Below are positions 8,360 to 12,451 of a stretch of DNA of 12,451 bases, in pieces (the first letter of the stretch is position 1; each line of letters begins with the position of its first letter). A model generated the notes under the pieces. That model saw only the letters and a list, made by a program, of their open reading frames with translations, ran no database searches and was not told the origin of the DNA. Location: contig JAPLSP010000793.1 in NCBI GenBank assembly GCA_026398575.1, positions 1 through 12,451 on the forward strand, in the 5' to 3' direction. Source of the stretch: Candidatus Sumerlaeota bacterium (lineage in GTDB: Bacteria > Sumerlaeota > Sumerlaeia > JADFCT01). The position numbers and the translations under genes were made by a program.

Positions 8360-8422
8360 CTAAATGCCACCAGAAAGCATCGCCAGCAGCAGGGCGGTGA
8401 AGATTGTGAGTGTGTGTTTCAT
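8360..8422 (-). pseudogene. Orphan signal peptide: 20-codon remnant of a secreted-protein gene
   Basis: On the minus strand, ATG at 8422 opens a frame reading MKHTLTIFTALLLAMLSGGI and then stops (TAG at 8362-8360). It has a Lys-His n-region and a hydrophobic core, a textbook Sec signal peptide with no mature protein behind it. Leaders of this MKHTLT type are, from memory, common on secreted sulfatases and hydrolases of Verrucomicrobiota-like bacteria. It lies 137 nt upstream of the sulfatase start, in a different frame. It is most simply the 5' end of a secreted hydrolase gene whose body was deleted. A translated leader peptide controlling the cluster is possible but less likely. Confidence 0.45.
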
Positions 8423-8435
8423 GGGGTGTTTTTTA

Positions 8436-8465
8436 TTTATATGGTCAAAAAACTCATCCGGGCAA
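8436..8465 (-). promoter_or_regulatory. Possible sigma70-type promoter for the minus-strand cluster
   Basis: On the minus strand, TTGCCC (8465-8460) and TATAAA (8441-8436) are separated by 18 nt and resemble -35 and -10 boxes, the -10 matching the E. coli consensus at five of six positions. Initiation would fall just before the ATG at 8422, making the orphan signal peptide nearly leaderless and placing the sulfatase about 200 nt downstream. The region is AT-rich, so chance matches are likely, and promoter rules in this phylum are less well known. Confidence 0.25.
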
Positions 8466-8708
8466 ATCCATATGAAAACTAGAGGGAAATCGTCTGTTAT
8501 TTTCTCCTGGAGTTGTCTTTCGATGAGCAGATTCTGGCGGCATTGGGCTGTAAGGGACGGTAATGCTGTTCTATGAGCGGCAAGAACAATCTGCCAAGAT
8601 AACGATTTTCAAGCGCTTTTTATGAGCGCATTCGGATGTCAAAACAGAGTGCCATGAAAAGGTTTTTTTTACCTGTTTTCCGTCTTTCTTATTATTCAAC
8701 AATAATAA
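8466..8708. other. AT-rich intergenic region with a palindromic core and an AT hairpin
   Basis: No convincing gene was found here. On the minus strand there is a consensus TTGACA (8642-8637), but its nearest -10-like hexamer (TAAAAA, 8622-8617) is only 14 nt away. AAGCGCTT at 8611-8618 has the symmetric CG-centred core seen in many LacI-family sugar-regulator operators. TTATTATT (8689-8696), loop CAAC and AATAATAA (8701-8708) form a perfect 8-bp hairpin that ends exactly at the left inverted repeat of the IS. A T8 run sits at 8663-8670. Confidence 0.45.
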
Positions 8709-8721
8709 TTCTACTTTGTTA
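8709..8721 (+). repeat. Left terminal inverted repeat of the IS
   Basis: TTCTACTTTGTTA is the exact reverse complement of 10275-10287. It abuts an AT hairpin (8689-8708) on its outer side. About 140 bp of AT-rich, apparently non-coding sequence separate it from the likely transposase start. Confidence 0.6.
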
Positions 8722-8890
8722 TGTCAAGTATTTATACTTTGTTAAAAATAATCCTTGCATTGCATCCTGATATTCCCATATACTTCCCTCGTTGTTTTGA
8801 ATTTTTTAGGCGGCGATATCATGCGCTCCAATCCCTACAGGAAAAGTTGAAAGGAAGGAAAATCATGGCTCCAACCCGCCGTTTGCGGCG

Positions 8891-10285
8891 GTGGCGGAGC
8901 GATTCACTAAGTTCCATATGGACTTTTCGCATCTTTTTCAAACCAAAAAACACAATCGCAGCGATCAGGCGCGGCAGTATCTCCATGGCTTGATTCAGGC
9001 CAAGCGCAAGAACATGGAGCGAATGGAGGAGGTGGTCCCCGGCAGCAACTACTCCGCGATCCAGCAATTCGTCACCGACTCGCCCTGGGATCATCAGCCG
9101 GTTTTGGACGCCGTGGCGCAACGAGCTGACCGCCTTCTGGGCGGGTATGAAGACAGCTGTTTGCTCTTGGATGAATCGGGCTTCACCAAGAAAGGCGACA
9201 AGTCGGTAGGTGTGGCGCGCCAATACAACGGACGCCTGGGCAAAGTGGACAACTGCCAGGTGGGCGTTTACTGCGTGCTGGGCCGCGGCGAGCGCGCCGT
9301 GCCGATTGACGTGCGGCTGTATCTGCCGAGCAAGTGGGCGCGCGACAAGAAGCGTTGCGACGCGGCGGGCGTGCCCAAGGACCAGCGCGCGATGCGAACC
9401 AAGATCGCTCTGGCGATGGAAATGATCGCACACGCGCGCGCGCTGGGCGTGCGCTTCGCCTGGGTCGGCGCCGACGGCCTTTACGGGAATGACGGCGCGT
9501 TCCTGCGCACGCTGGAGGACGCGGGCGAAACCTTCGTGACCGACGTGCACAAGGACCAGATGATTTATCTGAAGGCGCCGACGCTGCGGGTTCCTTCCCC
9601 GACCGGCAATTGCGGCCCCCATCCGAAACATCCGCGCTGCAAGCAGCGCCCGATGCGCGTGGACCGCTGGATTAAAAGCCAGCCGGAGGATTCCTGGACG
9701 CTGATGGATGTGCGCGATTCGACCAAGGGCAAGGTGCGCGCGCGCTTTCTGACGCGGCGCGTCTGGCTGTGGGACGGCAAGGAGAGCCGCGCGCGCTGCT
9801 GGACGCTGATCGTGCGGCGCGACCTCGAGGATGAAAGCGCGGACGAGGAGGATGGGAAAAACGCCCCGCGGACGAAGTACACGCTGAGCAACGCGCCCGC
9901 CGACACGTCCCTCCAGCGCCTGGCCTTCATGCAAGGCCAGCGCTTCTGGGTCGAGCGAGCCTTCGAGGATGGCAAGAGCCACGGCGGCATGGGCGAGTAT
10001 GAAGGGCGCGGCTGGCGGTTCTGGCATCACCACATGGCGCTGGTTGCCATGACCATGCTTTTCATGGCCGAGGAACGTGAGCAGCACAAAGAGGACGTTC
10101 CTCTTCTCAGCTGCCGGGATGTGCAAGAACTGCTGGCTCATTTTCTTCCTCGCCGCAACGTGACGACCGCTGAGGTCATTCGCCAGATGAAAGAGCGCCA
10201 TCGCAAACGCCAAGACGCCATCGAAGCCGCATATCGAAAGCAAAAACGATTACCAACAGAGGCAAAAACTAAATTAACAAAGTAG
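8891..10285 (+). CDS. IS701-type DDE transposase, probably 5' frameshifted
   Basis: A 464-residue transposase when read from GTG at 8891. The family signature LLLDESGFTKKGDKSVGV is followed by RQYNGRLGKVDNCQVGV. The likely catalytic triad is Asp94 (LDESG), Asp195 (VGADGLYG) and Glu355 (FWVERAFEDGK). The N-terminal AERFTKFHMDFSHLF and YLHGLIQAKRKN segments also fit the family. The GTG has no Shine-Dalgarno. Instead AAGGAAGG followed 6 nt later by ATG at 8865 is an excellent start in another frame, reading MAPTRRLR before diverging. Restoring one G near 8888 joins the two as MAPTRRLRAVAERFTKF, which looks like an intact N-terminus. The copy may therefore be inactive, start at GTG, or contain a sequencing error. 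The rest of the frame is uninterrupted. Confidence 0.85.
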   Translation: MAERFTKFHMDFSHLFQTKKHNRSDQARQYLHGLIQAKRKNMERMEEVVPGSNYSAIQQFVTDSPWDHQPVLDAVAQRADRLLGGYEDSCLLLDESGFTKKGDKSVGVARQYNGRLGKVDNCQVGVYCVLGRGERAVPIDVRLYLPSKWARDKKRCDAAGVPKDQRAMRTKIALAMEMIAHARALGVRFAWVGADGLYGNDGAFLRTLEDAGETFVTDVHKDQMIYLKAPTLRVPSPTGNCGPHPKHPRCKQRPMRVDRWIKSQPEDSWTLMDVRDSTKGKVRARFLTRRVWLWDGKESRARCWTLIVRRDLEDESADEEDGKNAPRTKYTLSNAPADTSLQRLAFMQGQRFWVERAFEDGKSHGGMGEYEGRGWRFWHHHMALVAMTMLFMAEEREQHKEDVPLLSCRDVQELLAHFLPRRNVTTAEVIRQMKERHRKRQDAIEAAYRKQKRLPTEAKTKLTK

Positions 10286-10287
10286 AA
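10275..10287 (-). repeat. Right terminal inverted repeat of the IS
   Basis: TAACAAAGTAGAA is the exact reverse complement of 8709-8721. The TAG within it is the transposase stop codon (10283-10285). The sequence outside leads within 10 bases into the palindromic element at 10297-10357. Confidence 0.6.
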
Positions 10288-10296
10288 CTATGATCC

Positions 10297-10357
10297 GGCG
10301 TGGTATCGCCGCAGGGGCCTCGCGGAACTCGGCCCTCCGAAACTGAGGGAATACCAC
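10297..10357. other. Compact palindromic element next to the IS right end
   Basis: Several nested inverted repeats occur in 61 bases. GTGGTAT (10300-10306) pairs with ATACCAC (10351-10357). GGCG (10297-10300) pairs with CGCC (10307-10310). GGGCC (10315-10319) pairs with GGCCC (10331-10335), and CCCTC (10333-10337) with GAGGG (10345-10349), the last two being mutually exclusive. The stretch is much more GC-rich than what follows. It could be a REP-like or MITE-like dispersed element, a structured RNA, or the remains of another mobile element's end. No second copy is in the window. Confidence 0.4.
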
Positions 10358-10396
10358 CATCAAATCATTACAAGTTATTAAACTAACTGGTTTTCT

Positions 10397-10528
10397 TCAT
10401 CTCGCTCTGGTTTGGCGCGCCAATTCCACCGCCGCTGCTTTCGTATCGCCCGCCGACAGGCCATGCCGTGTCAGGAGCGCTGGATCAACGCCATAGTATT
10501 TCGCCGCCGCCACCACCTTGCTTTCCAT
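10397..10528 (-). pseudogene. Coding remnant, possibly the C-terminal tail of a transposase
   Basis: A minus-strand frame from ATG at 10528 gives 43 residues containing KVVAAAKYYGVDPALLTRHG and ending ARQTRAR before TGA. Codon use and composition look like real protein. In the same frame, directly before the ATG, is a TAG preceded by SVDIARQQA, so this may be one reading frame broken by a stop, with a further TGA upstream. The helical AAKYYGVDPALL pattern is reminiscent of the DnaA-like helical tail of some IS200-type (REP-associated) transposases; this is a weak resemblance by eye. It sits between an IS and a structured repeat, which fits mobile-element debris. Confidence 0.35.
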
Positions 10529-10565
10529 CTATGCCTGCTGTCGAGCAATATCCACCGACGCCGCG

Positions 10566-10655
10566 TCAGGCGAATTCGCTCACACAAAAAATGTGAAAAG
10601 AGATTCGTCTTTTGTCAAGCCAGTGACCCCGCCCGCGCGCGCGCGCCGCCCGCAT
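10566..10655 (-). CDS. 29-residue ORF with ideal Shine-Dalgarno, likely start of a truncated gene
   Basis: Immediately after the oxidoreductase stop, AGGAGG (starting on the last base of the TGA) is followed after 6 nt by ATG at 10655. The frame reads MRAARARGRGHWLDKRRISF and stops at 10566 after 29 residues. The ribosome-binding site and spacing are the best in the window and imply that translation once continued from the oxidoreductase into a next operon gene. The body is Arg-rich because of a CG-repeat tract (10634-10646) and shows no known domain. It most likely marks the truncated 5' end of a gene lost at the rearranged junction; a real small protein cannot be excluded. Confidence 0.3.
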   Translation of the reverse strand: MRAARARGRGHWLDKRRISFHIFCVSEFA

Positions 10656-10666
10656 CTTTTTCCTCC

Positions 10667-12022
10667 TCAAACCTGGTAGTACGGCAGCTTCCAGGGTTGG
10701 CGATACTCGACACTCAGCAGGCGGTCCGCGTTGGGGTCGCCGACGATCTTTTCGGCTTTGGCGTCCCAAGTAATGTCGCGCCCGCAGCGCAGGGCGATGT
10801 TGCCCAAGTGCGCTACGCTGGAGACGAAGTGGCCCACTTCAAGATTCTCCACCGGCGCCTGCCGGGACTTCAAGCAGTCGAGGAAGTTGCGCACGTGCGT
10901 GCGGCGGGGGTCTTCGCCGCCCGGGGGGTATACTTTGGACTCGATGGTCTTTTGCTTGCGTTCGGCGATGACTTCCCAGCCTTTGTCGTCGAGGATCAGG
11001 GTGGCGTGGTTGCCGCTGAAGGAGACGCCCCAAGACCGCCCGTTGACGCCGACACTGCCGCCCAGCTTGTGTTCCCAGACCATGGAATAAGTGGGAAACT
11101 CATAGACGGTGACTTGGGTGTCCGGCGTTTCCGAGTTATCCTTGAACACGAACTTGCCACCTGTCGAACTGACGGTCTTTGGCGGTTCGGGTCCCATCGC
11201 CCAGAGCATGATGTTGATGAGGTGCACGCCCCAATCGGTCATCGCTCCGCCGGCGTAATCCCAGAACCAGCGGAAGTTGAAGTGGAAGCGGTTCGGGTTG
11301 AACGGCCGCTTCGGCGCCGGCCCGAGCCACATATCGTAATCCACGCCCGCCGGCGGGTCGCAATCCGGCGGGGCGCCTATGTTGCCGAGCCAATCGTGAT
11401 ACGCCCAGCCGCGCGCCAGTCCGACGGTTCCGAGCTTGCCGGACCTCACAAACTCGACCGCCTCGGCCCAGTGCTTGCCGCTGCGCCATTGCGTTCCCAT
11501 CTGCACGACACGCTGGTGCTTCTGCGCCGCGATGAGCATGGCACGGCCCTCGGCGATGCTGGTGGCCAGCGGCTTTTCGACGTAGACGTCCTTGCCGGCC
11601 TGGCAGGCCAGCACGGTCGGCAGCGCGTGCCAGTGGTCGGGGGTGGCGATGAGTACGACGTCGACGTCTGCGCGGTCGAGCACGCGACGGAAATCCTTCA
11701 CGCCGTCGGGCTTCTTGCCGCGGCGCTTTTCCAGAAACTCGGCCGCACGGGCGATGTTGGCGTCGTCCACGTCGCAGATCACGGGAAAATCAACCTCGGC
11801 GTTTTGCAGAAAGGTGTCAAGGTCGCCCCGGCCCTTGAGCCCGGCGCCGATGAGGCCGACGCGGATCTTGTCATTCGCGCCCACCCCGGCCGCGCGGATG
11901 GCGGGAACGACCAAGCCGCCTGCGAGCGGCGCGCTGGCCACGGCAATCGCAGAGCGGGTCAGGAAGCGCCGGCGTGACAGGGTGTTGGTGAAGAATCCTT
12001 CAATGTGTTTTTCCGAGTTCAT
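10667..12022 (-). CDS. Gfo/Idh/MocA family oxidoreductase with twin-arginine signal
   Basis: An NAD(P)-dependent sugar oxidoreductase-type protein of 451 residues exported by the Tat system. The Tat motif SRRRFL (16-21) and hydrophobic stretch to about residue 44 precede a Rossmann fold with KIRVGLIGAGLKGRG (52-66), the family EKP motif (149-151) and GGAMTDWGVHLIN (258-270), whose Asp263 and His267 match the usual catalytic positions. The C-terminal beta-sheet domain ends YYQV. The start at 12022 is chosen because AAGGA lies 11 nt upstream and the Tat signal follows; upstream in-frame sequence to 12205 lies in a repetitive leader and has no protein character. Such Tat-exported oxidoreductases are abundant in PVC bacteria next to glycan genes; some related enzymes act as NAD-dependent glycosidases. 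Its substrate is unknown. Confidence 0.9.
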   Translation of the reverse strand: MNSEKHIEGFFTNTLSRRRFLTRSAIAVASAPLAGGLVVPAIRAAGVGANDKIRVGLIGAGLKGRGDLDTFLQNAEVDFPVICDVDDANIARAAEFLEKRRGKKPDGVKDFRRVLDRADVDVVLIATPDHWHALPTVLACQAGKDVYVEKPLATSIAEGRAMLIAAQKHQRVVQMGTQWRSGKHWAEAVEFVRSGKLGTVGLARGWAYHDWLGNIGAPPDCDPPAGVDYDMWLGPAPKRPFNPNRFHFNFRWFWDYAGGAMTDWGVHLINIMLWAMGPEPPKTVSSTGGKFVFKDNSETPDTQVTVYEFPTYSMVWEHKLGGSVGVNGRSWGVSFSGNHATLILDDKGWEVIAERKQKTIESKVYPPGGEDPRRTHVRNFLDCLKSRQAPVENLEVGHFVSSVAHLGNIALRCGRDITWDAKAEKIVGDPNADRLLSVEYRQPWKLPYYQV

Positions 12023-12046
12023 AAATGGCGAGTCCTTTTGAAAATG

Positions 12047-12099
12047 GGTTCTTGCTTTGTCTTCTTTCAAGGTTCTTGTTTTGTTTTGTCTTCTTTCAA
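12047..12099. repeat. Imperfect tandem repeat in the oxidoreductase leader
   Basis: 12047-12070 and 12071-12099 are two adjacent imperfect copies of a GGTTCTTG...GTCTTCTTTCAA unit, the second with a 5-nt expansion in its TTTTG run. On the minus strand it gives a purine-rich (AAGAAGACAAA) leader just upstream of the oxidoreductase start. It probably arose by slippage. Confidence 0.6.
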
Positions 12100-12119
12100 T
12101 GGCCGCGTGGATGAGTCGC

Positions 12120-12285
12120 CTAGCCGCCCCATTCCTGACGGGTCGCGATGGGCACGAAGCCGACTTCCTTTCCCTTGGGCGGAGTGACCAGAAGCGCAGG
12201 GTCAAGATCGTAGAGCGTTCCTACCGTGGGCGGGGCAAGGTAATCGCGATCCTTCGGCCTGGAAATCGAACGCCGATACGTTCAT
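12120..12285 (-). pseudogene. Frameshifted small coding remnant, unknown function
   Basis: ATG at 12285 has AGGA 7 nt upstream and reads MNVSAFDFQAEG before entering a frame that ends at 12202. The neighbouring frame then reads DRDYLAPPTVGTLYDLDPAL, continues through VTPPKGKEVGFVPIATRQEW and stops at 12120. Dropping one G near 12250 joins them into a single 54-residue frame. The second half has convincing protein composition. I do not recognise the family. It may be a fragment of a larger secreted protein whose body was deleted, or a small gene with one frameshift or sequencing error. It lies between the glycoside hydrolase end at 12296 and the oxidoreductase. Confidence 0.4.
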
Positions 12286-12295
12286 GCGCCAATTC

Positions 12296-12451
12296 CTATT
12301 TATTCAAATCTCCGATAATTTGTCGAGCATTCAGCAGTCGCACGGGGCCAAGCAGGCCTGATTCAAGCAGTTGTCCGTTCATGGGCGGCAGGGAGCTTCG
12401 ACAGATTCGCTTTTCCGGCGGCAGCTTCCCATCGCCAATCATTCGGTTGGC
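12296..12451 (-). CDS. C-terminal end of a large glycoside hydrolase (probably GH106-like), partial at window edge
   Basis: A minus-strand frame is open from the window edge to TAG at 12298-12296, giving 51 residues including GDGKLPPEKRICRSSLPPM and LLESGLLGPVRLL. The PPEKR...SGLLGPVRL arrangement is, from memory, the C-terminal jelly-roll ending of GH106-type alpha-L-rhamnosidases and related long glycoside hydrolases, where the final strand closes the sugar-binding domain. It ends with NARQIIGDLNK. The start and catalytic domain are outside the window, so family assignment rests on this tail alone. It fits the surrounding glycan-degradation theme. The next remnant starts 10 bases past its stop codon. 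Confidence 0.55.
   Translation of the reverse strand, partial: ANRMIGDGKLPPEKRICRSSLPPMNGQLLESGLLGPVRLLNARQIIGDLNK

Larger units (their letters stand above)
8709..10287 (+). mobile_element. IS701-type insertion sequence
   Basis: A single transposase gene is enclosed by perfect 13-bp inverted repeats, at 8709-8721 and 10275-10287. The transposase stop codon lies within the right repeat, the compact layout expected of an IS, and total length (about 1.58 kb) is reasonable for the family. No convincing target-site duplication was found: the 4 bp outside are ATAA and CTAT, and shifting both ends inward by two gives AATT and AACT. The ends could therefore be misplaced, or the copy may be old or rearranged. 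A second TACTTTGTTAA at 8735-8745 is an alternative left end. Confidence 0.6.

Noticed and set aside
8819..10243. Long minus-strand open frame antisense to the transposase
   Set aside because: The plus strand encodes a clear IS701-type DDE protein; the opposite frame is Arg/His/Ala-rich low-complexity translation typical of an antisense shadow.
10580..10596. TCACA-N7-TGTGA inverted repeat resembling a CRP site
   Set aside because: The half-sites are in the reverse order to the CRP consensus (TGTGA-N6-TCACA), and it lies in debris downstream of a gene rather than at a promoter.
10412..11977. Long plus-strand open frame (about 520 codons) antisense to the oxidoreductase
   Set aside because: It is the shadow of a GC-rich gene whose minus-strand product has clear Rossmann, EKP and Tat motifs; the plus-strand translation has no recognisable domain and no good start.
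12023..12205. Upstream in-frame extension of the oxidoreductase to 12205
   Set aside because: It runs through a tandem repeat and lacks an RBS, and it would place 61 residues before the twin-arginine signal, which is normally at the N-terminus.

Overview
The window looks like a stretch of a GC-rich chromosome from the PVC superphylum (Verrucomicrobiota, Lentisphaerota or Kiritimatiellota, or possibly Planctomycetota). The lineage is inferred from gene content: a secreted formylglycine-type sulfatase, a GH127-type arabinofuranosidase, secreted TIM-barrel and six-hairpin glycosidases, a twin-arginine Gfo/Idh/MocA oxidoreductase and an IS701-type transposase. No rRNA, tRNA or CRISPR array was seen.

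Left part (1-8223): a plus-strand secreted (alpha/alpha)6-barrel glycosidase (125-2101) converges on a four-gene minus-strand cluster. In transcription order the cluster is a heparan-N-sulfatase-like sulfatase (8223-6637), a GH127-type beta-L-arabinofuranosidase (6633-4546) and two paralogous secreted TIM-barrel proteins (4497-3358 and 3228-2125). All carry export signals, and the sulfatase and GH127 genes are only 3 nt apart. The set reads as an extracytoplasmic saccharification locus for a sulfated, arabinose-containing glycan: the sulfatase unmasks, GH127 removes L-arabinofuranose, and the TIM barrels and six-hairpin enzyme cut other linkages. There is no transporter, SusC/D pair or local regulator in view, and the substrate is inferred.

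Middle part (8224-10666): an AT-rich, decayed junction zone. It holds an orphan 20-residue signal peptide, a possible promoter, an AT hairpin, and an IS701-type insertion sequence bounded by perfect 13-bp inverted repeats (8709-10287). The transposase appears to have lost one G near its 5' end. Beyond the IS lie a compact palindromic element (10297-10357), a coding remnant (10397-10528) and a 29-codon ORF with an ideal Shine-Dalgarno that looks like the start of a truncated gene.

Right part (10667-12451, all minus): a twin-arginine Gfo/Idh/MocA oxidoreductase (start at 12022), a frameshifted remnant (12120-12285), and the C-terminal end of a large secreted glycoside hydrolase, probably GH106-like, running off the window. 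The IS and debris appear to separate two minus-strand carbohydrate gene groups.

The most notable points are: (i) an RBS-plus-signal-peptide block of about 109 bp shared between two otherwise unrelated genes; (ii) a pair of unclassified TIM-barrel paralogues in which one candidate catalytic Glu is Gln in one copy; (iii) several coding fragments between the main genes.
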